In this document: positions 54,911 to 64,000 of the stretch, piece after piece
Numbering within the stretch: the first letter of the stretch is position 1
Layout: each line of letters opens with the position of its first letter
Assembly: GCA_947498455.1 (NCBI GenBank)
Contig: CANMKK010000009.1
Coordinates: 1-64,000, forward strand
From: an uncultured Aquimarina sp.
GTDB taxonomy: Bacteria > Bacteroidota > Bacteroidia > Flavobacteriales > Flavobacteriaceae
Reading direction: 5' to 3'
Length of the DNA: 64,000 nt
Translations under genes and position numbers: made by a program
Notes under the pieces: generated by a model
Seen by the model: only the letters and a program-made list of their open reading frames with translations
Database searches by the model: none
Told to the model about the DNA's origin: nothing

Positions 54911-56974
54911 ATGAAGACTAAAATAATACTAATTATAGTAGTACTGATTACACAAGTAACATTCTCACAAAATAAGAGTAGAGCTGATCGCTTTTTCGAA
55001 AAAGGAGATTATATCAATGCAGCAATACAATACGAGGAAGAATTAAATCAAGAAGGATATTCTAAACCTATTTTAGAAAATATTTCGATAGCATATTACA
55101 ATACATTTCAGTTTAAGCAGGCATACCGATATCTTAAGGTTTTGATTTCTGGTAAATTTTACCAAGCAGATAAATCGTATGATAACTCGTATAATTATTT
55201 AATGTATCAAGTTCTTTCATCTCTTGGTAAGTATGAGAAATCAATTGATTACCTAGCATTATATAAGAAAAATGAAGGGGATACATGGTTCAATAAGTTA
55301 GATGCGATCGCTACAATAGAAGCTTTTAAGCTAAAAGATGATGATTATGCAATTAAATCTCTGGAAATTAACTCTGATGCCTCAGAGTTTGGAGCGGTAA
55401 AGTTAGATAGTACTATTTATTTTACTACTGATAGAACTACTAATGGGATATTGGACAAAAAATATAAATGGACACACAGATCTTTTTTGGATTTATATAA
55501 GGTAAAAGTAGATACTACAAATAAACCAATTTCTGAAATAGAAAAAATAAGTGGTGAGATTAATTCAAAACTTCATGAAGGTAATTTTTGTTTTACAGCC
55601 GATGGGAATACTATATATTTTTCCAGAAGTAATTCAGATAAAGGAAAAAAGAAATATGACAGCCTTAGAAATAATGTAGTCCACTTATATAAATCTATCA
55701 AAAAAGAAGATATATGGAGTAAACCAGAGAGGTTATCATTTAGTGATATACCGTACTCTTTAGAGCACCCTTCTTTAAGTAAAGATGGGAAAAAAATGTA
55801 TTTTTCATCAAATATGCCCGGTGGATATGGGGATTTTGATCTATATGTTGTTTCTGTCAATCAAGATGGTACATACGGTAAGCCTACAAATTTGGGAAGT
55901 ATTGTAAATACAGAAAATAGAGAACAATTTCCTTTTATTTCAGAAAAAGATAATTTATTCTTTTCATCAAATGGACATCTAGGATTGGGTATGATGGATA
56001 TTTTCGTTTCAGAGAAGAAAAATGAAAAGTTCACAGAACCTATAAATCTTGGAGCACCAATTAACTCTGGACATGATGATTTTTCGATATCATACTACAA
56101 TGAAACGGATGGATTTTTTGCCTCTAATCGAAAAAATAAAACAGATGATGATATGTATTCTTTTTCGCAAATAGGAGAAATATTCCCAAAAGAATACCAA
56201 GCACGTTTTGAGGTAAAAGATTTTGCAACAGATAACTATATTCCTAATGCTAGTGTTGCGTTGTATAATGGAGATAAAAAAGTTATTTACGAAAATAAAT
56301 TAGATTCAATAGGAGCTTTTGTTATTAGTGTTTTTCCAGGGAAATATGATTTTAAAGCTTCTGCTTCTGCTTCAGGTTATGAAGAAAAAATCAAACCAGT
56401 TTTGGTTAAGGAGAAAGAAGAAGAAACATATATTATTTATTTGGATAAGAAGAAAGAGGTTGTTTCCGAAGAGAATGAAGAGAGCGATAAAGTAAATGAT
56501 ATAGCAGCGTCTAAAGAGGATATAGAAAGAAAAAATAAGGAGCTGTCAGCAGAAGAGCTAAGAAAGAGACTATTAGCTGATAAAGTGGGACCTCAGGTAA
56601 TAGAAAAAAATGGCAAACTGTATTTTGATTTGCCTCCAATCTACTTTGATTATGACAAGTGGAATATACGAGCAGACTCTAAGAAGGTGTTAGATGAATT
56701 TGCTTTAAAACTAGAAAAATATAAAACCGTGTATATAAAAATCGATTCTCATACAGATAGTAGAGGAACAGATTCATATAATCAGGTATTGTCAGAGAAA
56801 AGAGCAGAATCTACTCGAAACTATTTGGCACTTGTAGGGTATGTAAATGCCAGGCGAATGAAGTTTCAAGGATTTGGAGAATCTCAACCATTAATTGATT
56901 GTGATGCTAAAACGTGTTCCGAAGATGAGCATCAGACCAATAGGAGAAGTGAGTTTGAGATTGTGAAGTATTAG
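54911..56974 (+). CDS. OmpA family protein with TPR-like and PD40 repeats
   Basis: 687 residues. Signal peptide 1-19. N-terminal TPR-like helices (ADRFFEKGDYINAAIQYEEEL), then WD40-like PD40 repeats (KKMYFSSNMPGGYGDFDLYVV, NLFFSSNGHLGLGMMDIFV), a CarboxypepD-type beta sandwich (about 430-500), a coiled-coil-like charged linker, and an OmpA domain (about 570-687; IYFDYDKWNIR, DSHTDSRGTDSYN). This is the PorE/SprE-like peptidoglycan link that accompanies PorP/SprF genes. Confidence 0.92.
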   Translation: MKTKIILIIVVLITQVTFSQNKSRADRFFEKGDYINAAIQYEEELNQEGYSKPILENISIAYYNTFQFKQAYRYLKVLISGKFYQADKSYDNSYNYLMYQVLSSLGKYEKSIDYLALYKKNEGDTWFNKLDAIATIEAFKLKDDDYAIKSLEINSDASEFGAVKLDSTIYFTTDRTTNGILDKKYKWTHRSFLDLYKVKVDTTNKPISEIEKISGEINSKLHEGNFCFTADGNTIYFSRSNSDKGKKKYDSLRNNVVHLYKSIKKEDIWSKPERLSFSDIPYSLEHPSLSKDGKKMYFSSNMPGGYGDFDLYVVSVNQDGTYGKPTNLGSIVNTENREQFPFISEKDNLFFSSNGHLGLGMMDIFVSEKKNEKFTEPINLGAPINSGHDDFSISYYNETDGFFASNRKNKTDDDMYSFSQIGEIFPKEYQARFEVKDFATDNYIPNASVALYNGDKKVIYENKLDSIGAFVISVFPGKYDFKASASASGYEEKIKPVLVKEKEEETYIIYLDKKKEVVSEENEESDKVNDIAASKEDIERKNKELSAEELRKRLLADKVGPQVIEKNGKLYFDLPPIYFDYDKWNIRADSKKVLDEFALKLEKYKTVYIKIDSHTDSRGTDSYNQVLSEKRAESTRNYLALVGYVNARRMKFQGFGESQPLIDCDAKTCSEDEHQTNRRSEFEIVKY

Positions 56975-57292
56975 TTCGAATTTTAGAATAAGTTAGTCTT
57001 TGAGAAGTTATTTTGTACGTTAACGATAAAATTGAATTCAAAAAAAACATAATTGTAAGTAGGTAAAACCAATTTCCTCTATGTGGTTAATTATTTATAC
57101 CAAAACTCACAGACTAAAATACTCAGTAAATCAACTTCTTAATAATTGTTTTCTAATAAATTAAATTGTAATTTTGCACTCCTTTTTAGCGAGTAAGAGA
57201 ATAAAAAGGATACTTATAAATATAATCTAACGCTTCTGTATACGTTTTCGTTTTGATTCTCAAACACATACAGAATACAAATTTAATCTTCA
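56975..57292. promoter_or_regulatory. rpsA upstream region with promoter
   Basis: 318 bases without a gene. A TTG at 57146-57148 and TAATTTTG at 57169-57176 with 20 bp between them are a good Bacteroidota -33/-7 pair; the leader would be about 110 nt, room for regulation of S1 synthesis, though no structure is recognised. The rest is AT-rich and featureless. Confidence 0.5.
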
Positions 57293-59119
57293 ATGTCTGA
57301 AGAAACAAAAAACACAGACGTTCAGGAAGTAGAAGCTCCAAAAGCAGCTCCTGCCATATCTCCACAACAGGAAAATCCTGAGCAATTTTTAAAAGAATTT
57401 AACTGGCACAATTACGAAGAAGGTATTGATCCAATCGCGGATTCAAAACTAGAAGAGTTTGAAAAGCTAGTAGCAGAAAATTTTGTTGACACCTTAAATG
57501 ACGAAGTAGTAGACGGAACGGTAATTAATATTACAGATCGTGATGCTATTATTGATATCAATGCTAAGAGTGAAGGTGTTATTTCATTAAATGAATTTCG
57601 TTACAACCCAGATCTTAAAGTAGGAGATAAGGTAGAAGTATTAATTGATGTACGTGAAGATGCTACAGGACAGTTGATATTATCTCACCGTAAAGCTCGT
57701 GTAATTAAGGCTTGGGATAGAGTAAATAATGCTCATGATACTGGCGAGATCGTAAATGGTTTCGTAAAATGTAGAACTAAAGGTGGTATGATTGTAGATG
57801 TTTTCGGAATCGAAGCATTCTTACCAGGTTCTCAGATAGATGTGAAGCCTATCCGTGATTATGATGCATATGTAGGTAAAACAATGGAATTTAAAGTGGT
57901 TAAGATCAACCATGAATTCAAGAACGTTGTAGTATCTCACAAAGCGCTTATCGAAGCAGATATCGAAGAGCAGAAGAAAGAAATTATCGGTCAATTAGAA
58001 AAAGGTCAGGTATTAGAAGGTACTGTTAAGAATGTTACTTCTTACGGTGTATTCGTTGATCTTGGTGGAGTTGATGGACTTATCCATATTACAGATCTTT
58101 CTTGGTCTAGAATCAATCACCCGAATGAGATTGTAGAATTAGATCAGAAATTAAATGTTGTAATCTTAGACTTTGATGAGGCTAAGACACGTATCCAATT
58201 AGGTCTTAAGCAATTAAAAGCACATCCTTGGGAAGCTCTTAATAGCGAACTTAAAGTTGGTGATAAAGTAAAAGGTAAGGTAGTTGTAATCGCAGATTAC
58301 GGTGCATTTATCGAAGTAGAAGAAGGTGTAGAAGGATTGATACACGTATCAGAAATGTCTTGGTCTACTCACTTACGTTCTGCTCAGGATTTTGTAAAAG
58401 TTGGGGATGAAGTAGAAGCAGTGATTCTTACTCTTGATAGAGAAGAACGTAAAATGTCTCTTGGTGTTAAGCAATTAACTCCAGATCCTTGGACTGATAT
58501 TACTACGAAGTATCCTGTAGGATCTAGACATAATGGTATCGTTCGTAACTTTACTAACTTTGGTGTATTTGTAGAATTAGAAGAAGGAATTGATGGATTA
58601 ATTTACATCTCTGATCTTTCTTGGACTAAGAAAATTAAGCACCCATCAGATTTTACAAATGTAGGAGATAAGCTTGATGTAGTTGTATTGGAGCTAGATG
58701 TCGAAGGACGTAAATTAAGTTTAGGACATAAGCAAACTGAAGAAAATCCTTGGGATAAGTATGAGGTTGACTTTGCTGTAGGAACTAAGCATACTAATAC
58801 CATTACTGATATTGTGGATAAAGGTGCTACGATAGAATTTAATGAAGATATCGTTGCTTTTGTACCTTCACGTCATCTAGAAAAAGAAGATGGTAAGAAA
58901 TTAGCAAAAGGAGAAGAAGCTGAATTCCAAATCATTGAATTTAATAAAGAATTCAAAAGAGTGGTAGCTTCTCATACAGCTTTATTTAAAGAAGAAGAAG
59001 CTAAGATAGTTAAGCAGGCTGCTAAAAAAGCTGCAGCAAGTAATTCCGAGAAAACAACTCTTGGAGATATTGATGCATTAGCAGATCTTAAAGCTAAAAT
59101 GGAAAAAGGAGGAAACTAA
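57293..59119 (+). CDS. rpsA: 30S ribosomal protein S1
   Basis: 608 residues with six S1 RNA-binding domains in a row: DEVVDGTVINITDRDAIID, IVNGFVKCRTKGG, LEGTVKNVTSYGVFVDLGG, VKGKVVVIADYGAFIEV, HNGIVRNFTNFGVFVEL, and HTNTITDIVDKGATIEF. S1 brings mRNA to the ribosome. Codon use is shifted toward CGT for Arg and CTT/TCT compared with neighbours, which use AGA more, as expected of a highly expressed gene. A strong terminator follows. Confidence 0.97.
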   Translation: MSEETKNTDVQEVEAPKAAPAISPQQENPEQFLKEFNWHNYEEGIDPIADSKLEEFEKLVAENFVDTLNDEVVDGTVINITDRDAIIDINAKSEGVISLNEFRYNPDLKVGDKVEVLIDVREDATGQLILSHRKARVIKAWDRVNNAHDTGEIVNGFVKCRTKGGMIVDVFGIEAFLPGSQIDVKPIRDYDAYVGKTMEFKVVKINHEFKNVVVSHKALIEADIEEQKKEIIGQLEKGQVLEGTVKNVTSYGVFVDLGGVDGLIHITDLSWSRINHPNEIVELDQKLNVVILDFDEAKTRIQLGLKQLKAHPWEALNSELKVGDKVKGKVVVIADYGAFIEVEEGVEGLIHVSEMSWSTHLRSAQDFVKVGDEVEAVILTLDREERKMSLGVKQLTPDPWTDITTKYPVGSRHNGIVRNFTNFGVFVELEEGIDGLIYISDLSWTKKIKHPSDFTNVGDKLDVVVLELDVEGRKLSLGHKQTEENPWDKYEVDFAVGTKHTNTITDIVDKGATIEFNEDIVAFVPSRHLEKEDGKKLAKGEEAEFQIIEFNKEFKRVVASHTALFKEEEAKIVKQAAKKAAASNSEKTTLGDIDALADLKAKMEKGGN

Positions 59120-59147
59120 AATTTTTAGATTTTTTCTAAGTATAAGT

Positions 59148-59178
59148 AAGGCCGCTCATTGAGCGGCCTTTTTTTTAT
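59148..59178 (+). terminator. Terminator of rpsA
   Basis: Perfect 10-bp stem AAGGCCGCTC (59148-59157) with GAGCGGCCTT (59161-59170), loop of three, then eight T. The most GC-rich hairpin in the window. Confidence 0.95.
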
Positions 59179-59361
59179 TTTATTTTTTATCGAAATGGTG
59201 TATATGGTAAGGAATTGTAAATGCTAAAAAAAATAAAAAAAAATTGTAACATTTTGGGTTGTCAAGACATAAATATATAAAGGGTATACTCTAATTAGAG
59301 GGGGTAAATCTCATAAAAGCTAATTTTTTGCCGAAAAAATACTAACCTTAAATATATATTT

Positions 59362-61431
59362 ATGATTTTAAGAATACTTCAGTTTTTAATTGCTATAACG
59401 ATTGCAATGATTCCTTTTTGTGGATATTCTATGAGTGCTCCTCCTGAAAATGATTTCTGTGTTAATGCAATAACTTTAACTTTAGCCAATAGTAGTGATT
59501 TTCCGGATGAAAATAGAATTACAGCGAATACAGATGGAGGAGGAGGTTCTCCTAATCTTGATGATTGTTCAATTATACGTGCTGATATTTGGTATAAAAT
59601 AACAGTTCCTGATTCGGGTAGTTTTGGTTTTAGCACAAAAAGTATAGATGACCCACAAGCGGTCACAGAATTGGCAATATATTCGGGAGGTTGTGATAAT
59701 TTATCCTTGGTAAGTTGCGGGGAGTATATAACGGCGAATAGCTATTCTTATAAGAAAATTTCTGGACAGCATCCAGGAGAGACCTTGTATATACGTGTTA
59801 CGAAGAAGAATCTTATAGAGTTTAATGAAGAGCCTTTTTATGTTTTCGCTTTTAAGATAACCCCTCCGGAGAATGATGTTTGTGTTAATGCTACTTCTTT
59901 AGAATTAGGAGATTTTCCTTTTACAGAAGGAGAACTGACTACTAGTAAAGATGCTACTACTTCTGGGGTTGAAGCTCCAGAATGCGGTGATTATAAAGGA
60001 AATGATGTGTGGTTCTCTGCTGTGGTTCCTGCTTCTGGAAATATTGGTTTTGCAACAAAAGCACACGTATTTAGTTATGTTATTAGTTTGGAGTTAACAG
60101 CGTACGAAGGTAGTTGTGATAATCTTACACAAATAAAATGTGGTTATGAGGATGGTAGAGTATCAAGTTTTGGTTCCGTTCGTTTATCGAATCGTACTCC
60201 AGGAGAAACTATTTATGTAAGGGCGTGGATTCCTGGTAATAGCGGTATTGGAGGTGTATATGGAGATGAATTTCTTATTTCTGCTTATCATCTAAACCCT
60301 TCAGTAAATAACTATTGTAGTTCACCTATCAATCTGCAGGTTGGTAAAACATTTGATGATAACAGTATTACAACTATGGTCGCAGATAATATAGACTCCC
60401 AATCTTTGGCACCTAGTTTTTGTAAGGAAGAAAGATCAGGAATGGATCATTGGTATACTGTTACTATACCAGATACTGGATCGGTAATAGTAAAATGGTC
60501 TGGTGCGGTAAATAATAATCATGATACTACTATGTTTGTTTATAGTGGTGATGGATGTGGTAATCTTATTTCGGAATATTGTGAAGCCTATATCCCTGGT
60601 AGTTCAATAGATAATGAAAGAAGCATTAGTATTAAAAATAAAACCCCAGGAGAACAGTTCTTTGTTCGTTTGATACATTATGATATCTATAGTATATCAA
60701 GTGTTACTGTTTCGGCATATGATATAACTCCGGATAATGACTTTTGCGTAGATGCTGTTGTTTTAAATGTAGGAGGGGAATTTGATGATGATTTTATAAT
60801 AGGTAGTCTTAATATTTTTACAAATGATACAGATGGTGATAGACAAAATTGTACTAATAGTAGTCAATCAGATTATGAAGTTTGGTATAAGGTCGTAGTG
60901 CCAGATTCGGGAGATATGACTTTTGAAATAAGAGGTAGATTTAGTGATGCTGAATTTATGAACAAAAAGGGTATTCTTGTATATTCTGGAGATTGCGAAA
61001 ACTTATCAAGAGTAGCATGTTTATATGCTTCGGCTACTAATAATTTTGAAAATAAGCTAGAAGTTACAGGAATGATACCTGGTGAAACATTATATGTAAG
61101 TGTTTATCGGTTTTATGAATATGATCCAGAAGAATCTTTTAGGCTTTCTGTTTATGATAGTAATATTTTGGGTATCGAAGACTTACAGCAAGACAATGTA
61201 AAAATTTCGTTATTTTCTAATCCTTTTAATGACGAAATTTCTTTAAAAAGTGATACTACCTTTAAAGAAATTAGTATCTATAATGTTTTAGGAGAAATGG
61301 TAGAGACTAATTCTTATGAAGGAAAAGAATATACACTAGATATTTCGAGTTTTTCTTCTGGACTATATATTATTCAGGTAAATTTCGAAAATATTACTAC
61401 ATCAAAAGTTTTTAAGTTTTTAAAAGTTTAA
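59362..61431 (+). CDS. Secreted T9SS cargo with four repeated beta domains
   Basis: 689 residues. Signal peptide to about 24. Four repeats of about 150 residues start with PENDFCVNAITLTL, PENDVCVNATSLEL, NNYCSSPINLQVG and DNDFCVDAVVLNVG. Each contains a (D)VWY-type strand (DIWYKITVPDSG, DVWFSAVVPASG, DHWYTVTIPDTG, EVWYKVVVPDSG) and an YSG-(D/G)C-x-NL turn, as in bacterial pre-peptidase domains. The C-terminus (SLFSNPFNDEIS ... GLYIIQVNF) is a type A T9SS sorting domain. The same domain occurs twice in the protein at 20170. Probably a surface or secreted binding protein. Confidence 0.85.
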   Translation: MILRILQFLIAITIAMIPFCGYSMSAPPENDFCVNAITLTLANSSDFPDENRITANTDGGGGSPNLDDCSIIRADIWYKITVPDSGSFGFSTKSIDDPQAVTELAIYSGGCDNLSLVSCGEYITANSYSYKKISGQHPGETLYIRVTKKNLIEFNEEPFYVFAFKITPPENDVCVNATSLELGDFPFTEGELTTSKDATTSGVEAPECGDYKGNDVWFSAVVPASGNIGFATKAHVFSYVISLELTAYEGSCDNLTQIKCGYEDGRVSSFGSVRLSNRTPGETIYVRAWIPGNSGIGGVYGDEFLISAYHLNPSVNNYCSSPINLQVGKTFDDNSITTMVADNIDSQSLAPSFCKEERSGMDHWYTVTIPDTGSVIVKWSGAVNNNHDTTMFVYSGDGCGNLISEYCEAYIPGSSIDNERSISIKNKTPGEQFFVRLIHYDIYSISSVTVSAYDITPDNDFCVDAVVLNVGGEFDDDFIIGSLNIFTNDTDGDRQNCTNSSQSDYEVWYKVVVPDSGDMTFEIRGRFSDAEFMNKKGILVYSGDCENLSRVACLYASATNNFENKLEVTGMIPGETLYVSVYRFYEYDPEESFRLSVYDSNILGIEDLQQDNVKISLFSNPFNDEISLKSDTTFKEISIYNVLGEMVETNSYEGKEYTLDISSFSSGLYIIQVNFENITTSKVFKFLKV

Positions 61432-61546
61432 AAAAGGAATTGATATTCAATATGATTGTAAGTTTGTGATGCTATCAATTTATTGAGTATTGAGTAATAC
61501 CATTTATCTAATAAAGCTGATATAATTTTTTATAAATCAATTTTAT

Positions 61547-61595
61547 AAAAAAGCAATACGTTACTAATCACTGTTTAGTAACGTATTGCTTTTTT
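61547..61595 (+). terminator. Terminator after the T9SS cargo gene
   Basis: A perfect 20-bp stem (61547-61566 with 61576-61595) and 9-nt loop ending in six T. It may act in both directions because the left arm begins with six A. Confidence 0.9.
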
Positions 61596-61700
61596 ATGAA
61601 CTATACTTAAATTAAACTTTAGTATAGGATCTATTCATTGGAAGCCTTTTTTTTGTAAACTAATACATTTTGAACTGCTATTAAAATTATAAAAATTGAT

Positions 61701-61708
61701 TACTTTTG
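61701..61708 (+). promoter_or_regulatory. Candidate -7 box of pyrR
   Basis: TACTTTTG matches TAnnTTTG about 26 bases before the pyrR ATG at 61734. A TTTG at 61669-61672 is further away than usual (28 bp), so only the -7 part is supported. Confidence 0.35.
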
Positions 61709-61733
61709 TAATTAAGATATCCATTTGGAGATT

Positions 61734-62273
61734 ATGAGTCAAAAATTATTAATTAGTGCGAAAGAAATTGATATTATTCTACGTCGTTTGGCTTGTCAAT
61801 TAATAGAAAATCATACCCATTTTAGAGACACAGTTCTTATTGGAATTCAACCCAGAGGAGTCTTTTTGGCAGATCGTATTAAAAGGATTTTGTTGGAAGA
61901 CTATCAGGTATCAGATGTTAAATTAGGATACTTAGATATCACATTTTACAGGGATGATTTCAGGAGAGGAGAAAAAACCTTAGAAGCTAATAAAACGCAA
62001 ATTGATTTTGTGGTTGAAGATAAGAGAGTAGTGTTTATTGATGATGTATTGTACACGGGTAGAAGTATTAGAGCTGGTCTAACAGCGATACAATCTTTTG
62101 GGAGACCAGAGGAAATAGAATTATTGACATTAATAGATCGACGTTTTAGCAGACATTTGCCTATACAACCTAATTATAGAGGAAGACAGGTAGATGCTAT
62201 AAATAGAGAAAAAGTAAAAGTGCATTGGTCTGAAAACGAAGGCGAAGATGCAATATATTTGATTAGTAGCTAG
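61734..62273 (+). CDS. pyrR: PyrR-type uracil phosphoribosyltransferase/regulator
   Basis: 179 residues from ATG 61734; an earlier TTG at 61725 adds only three residues and is not preferred. The PRPP-binding motif VVFIDDVLYTGRSIRAG is complete, with basic residues near RRLACQLIEN at the N-terminus. PyrR binds pyr mRNA in Firmicutes; in Bacteroidota it may act mainly as a phosphoribosyltransferase, and no pyr attenuator is recognised here. First gene of pyrR-pyrB. Confidence 0.92.
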   Translation: MSQKLLISAKEIDIILRRLACQLIENHTHFRDTVLIGIQPRGVFLADRIKRILLEDYQVSDVKLGYLDITFYRDDFRRGEKTLEANKTQIDFVVEDKRVVFIDDVLYTGRSIRAGLTAIQSFGRPEEIELLTLIDRRFSRHLPIQPNYRGRQVDAINREKVKVHWSENEGEDAIYLISS

Positions 62274-62372
62274 TCTTTTCTGGCTAGTAATAATATTATA
62301 ATAATACATAGATAGTCAGGGCTTTTATAGTGCATATGATAAGTTCTTACATCTTAATTAAGAATTTAAGGA

Positions 62373-63302
62373 ATGAGCGAATTAAGTGTAAACCACTTAC
62401 TGGGAATAAAATACTTAAACAAAGGGGATATCGATCTCATATTTGAGACCGCAGATCATTTTAAAGAAGTGATTAATCGTCCGATAAAAAAAGTTCCTTC
62501 GCTTCGTGATATTACTATAGCAAACTTATTTTTTGAAAACAGTACAAGAACTAGACTTTCTTTTGAGTTAGCAGAAAAAAGGCTTTCTGCTGATGTGATT
62601 AATTTTTCGGCAGCGTCTTCTTCGGTTAAAAAAGGAGAAACACTTATAGATACTGTTAATAATATCCTTTCAATGAAAGTTGATATGGTAGTTATGAGAC
62701 ATCCTAATCCTGGAGCTGGTGTTTTTCTGTCTAAGCATATTAATGCGAGTATAGTAAATGCTGGAGATGGAGCACATGAACATCCTACACAAGCTTTACT
62801 GGATTCTTATTCTATTAGAGAAAAGTTAGGAGAAGTGGGGGGGAAAAAAATAGTGATTGTTGGGGATGTACTACATTCTAGAGTCGCGTTATCTAATATT
62901 TTTGCACTTAAGTTGCAAGGGGCGGATGTAAAAGTTTGTGGCCCAAAAACACTAATCCCTAAGTATATTGAAAAATTAGGTGTTACTGTAGAAACTGACC
63001 TTAAAAAAGCCTTAGAATGGTGTGATGTGGCTAATATGTTACGAGTGCAGAATGAAAGGATGGAGATTAGTTATTTTCCATCTACAAGGGAATACACACA
63101 ACAATTTGGGGTAAACAAAAAATTATTGAATACTCTTAATAAGGAGATTGTTATAATGCATCCAGGACCTATAAATCGTGGTGTAGAAATCACGAGTGAT
63201 GTTGCTGATTCTAATCAGGCAATAATATTAGATCAGGTGCAAAACGGGGTAGCCGTGAGAATGGCGGTGATATATCTGTTAGCATCAAAAATAAAACAAT
63301 AA
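62373..63302 (+). CDS. pyrB: Aspartate carbamoyltransferase catalytic subunit
   Basis: 309 residues, standard length. It joins carbamoyl phosphate and aspartate in de novo pyrimidine synthesis. FFENSTRTRLSFELAEKR (about 49-66) is the carbamoyl phosphate site, MRHPNPGAG and HPTQALLDSYS carry further active-site residues, and HPGPINRGVEI the C-terminal loop. No regulatory pyrI follows. Confidence 0.96.
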   Translation: MSELSVNHLLGIKYLNKGDIDLIFETADHFKEVINRPIKKVPSLRDITIANLFFENSTRTRLSFELAEKRLSADVINFSAASSSVKKGETLIDTVNNILSMKVDMVVMRHPNPGAGVFLSKHINASIVNAGDGAHEHPTQALLDSYSIREKLGEVGGKKIVIVGDVLHSRVALSNIFALKLQGADVKVCGPKTLIPKYIEKLGVTVETDLKKALEWCDVANMLRVQNERMEISYFPSTREYTQQFGVNKKLLNTLNKEIVIMHPGPINRGVEITSDVADSNQAIILDQVQNGVAVRMAVIYLLASKIKQ

Positions 63303-63306
63303 GCAT

Positions 63307-63639
63307 ATGATATTTAATAAAGAAGGTTCTACAACCATAATTACACAAGAAAAAGCTACGATTGTAGAGTTTGTTCATGGGTTAGAGAATAAATATGAAT
63401 CTATAAAGAACGATAATATTGTTGTTAATTTATTTTCGCTGAAAAATATTTCTCTCGACGATATAAATGAATTTTTAAGAATTTCTAATAACCATAAAGC
63501 TGCCAAACGCTCATTTGTTATAGTTACTAATGAAATTTCTTATGAACAGGCTCCTGATGAAATAACAATTGTACCTACGTTGATAGAGGCTTTAGATCTT
63601 ATAGAGATGGAAGAAATAGAAAGAGATTTGGGTATTTAA
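63307..63639 (+). CDS. Small pyrB-linked protein, possibly STAS-like
   Basis: 110 residues, four bases after pyrB. The pattern of alternating strands and helices (NIVVNLFSLKNISLDDINEFLRI ... KRSFVIVTN ... ITIVPTLIEALDLIEMEEIERDLG) resembles STAS-type anti-sigma antagonist folds. Flavobacterial annotations sometimes call this position 'ribonuclease Z', which its size excludes. Function unknown; the coupling to pyrB suggests a role in that unit or simple co-expression with the next genes. Confidence 0.6.
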   Translation: MIFNKEGSTTIITQEKATIVEFVHGLENKYESIKNDNIVVNLFSLKNISLDDINEFLRISNNHKAAKRSFVIVTNEISYEQAPDEITIVPTLIEALDLIEMEEIERDLGI

Positions 63640-63685
63640 TATCCACTCTTTGTAATTAATTGATTTTTTTCTCGTCTTATTCTCT

Positions 63686-64000
63686 ATGAATAAATTAGCT
63701 CCAATTATTCTTGTGATTTTTTCTATATCTTTAATTAATAAGATACATGCTCAAGACTGGAAATATGATTTTGAGGAAGCTCAAAAAATTGCAAAAGAAA
63801 AAGACCAAAATATAATTTTGCTTTTTACAGGATCGGACTGGTGTGTCCCTTGTATAAAATTAGAAAGAAAAATACTTTCCAATCCGGAGTTTAAAGAATT
63901 TGTGAATGAGAAATTCGTAATGGTAAAAGCGGATTTTCCAAAAAGGAAAAAGAATAAACTTCCGGAATATCAAGAAAAAAAGAATATTGCTCTCGCCAAA
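63686..64000 (+). CDS. Thioredoxin-like exported protein, truncated by the window end
   Basis: Frame open from ATG 63686 to the last base (105 codons, no stop). Signal peptide of about 23 residues (MNKLAPIILVIF ... IHAQ), then KEKDQNIILLFTGSDWCVPCIKLE with the CxxC active site (WCVPC, about 53-57). This layout is a periplasmic thioredoxin-like (Thioredoxin_7) disulfide protein. It is missing from frame lists because no stop lies in the window. Confidence 0.88.
   Translation, partial: MNKLAPIILVIFSISLINKIHAQDWKYDFEEAQKIAKEKDQNIILLFTGSDWCVPCIKLERKILSNPEFKEFVNEKFVMVKADFPKRKKNKLPEYQEKKNIALAK

Overview
The window comes from a strongly AT-rich genome of the phylum Bacteroidota, almost certainly family Flavobacteriaceae. 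The evidence is the flavobacterial gene content: PorX, type IX secretion (T9SS) C-terminal sorting domains, a PorP/SprF plus OmpA gliding-type cassette, an LpxC-FabZ fusion, a fused HisB and a HisIE. Several upstream regions also carry the TAnnTTTG -7 box typical of this phylum. Aquimarina or a close marine relative would fit, but the genus is a guess. No rRNA, tRNA, CRISPR array or complete insertion sequence is visible.

Layout. 1-6.3 kb is an accessory-looking run of small genes: a cassette-like orphan flanked by inverted repeats, three GNAT or other small enzymes, OsmC, a Tat-signal aminotransferase, and a lipoprotein/hydrolase pair. 6.4-10.7 kb carries aroB, divergent proline dehydrogenase, a VOC protein and a pentapeptide-repeat protein. 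10.6-14.3 kb is a MocR/PdxR-type regulator divergent from two flavin-binding PNPOx-like proteins, DUF1272 and a GNAT enzyme. 14.3-23.5 kb is a mosaic: an unlisted double-glycine leader peptide, a secreted GH19 chitinase, an M28 peptidase, alanine dehydrogenase, a large T9SS cargo protein, and three copies of a roughly 160-bp element with inverted termini. 23.5-33.3 kb is core: tsaE, porX, an HD hydrolase, the lipid A cluster lpxD-lpxC/fabZ-lpxA-efp-lpxD2, and sucD. 33.4-42 kb holds an M16 peptidase lipoprotein, fabG, a VWA-type membrane protein, a prohibitin homologue and an OmpA pair.

42.1-51.05 kb is a complete histidine operon (hisG-D-C-B-H-A-F-IE) with three unrelated small genes embedded. 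It is preceded by an unlisted 18-codon leader peptide with four consecutive His codons and an intrinsic terminator, which together form a textbook attenuator. 51.2-57 kb is a type-B T9SS adhesin with its SprF-like and OmpA/PD40 partners. It is followed by rpsA, another T9SS type-A cargo protein with four repeated domains, pyrR-pyrB-small protein, and a thioredoxin-like gene cut by the window edge.

How the genes connect. PorX is known to control T9SS genes, and this window encodes at least four likely T9SS clients (14935-16296, 20170-22821, 51232-53985, 59362-61431). Two of these share the same repeated secreted domain. The histidine operon appears doubly controlled: by attenuation through the leader peptide and, by family knowledge, by feedback on long-form HisG.
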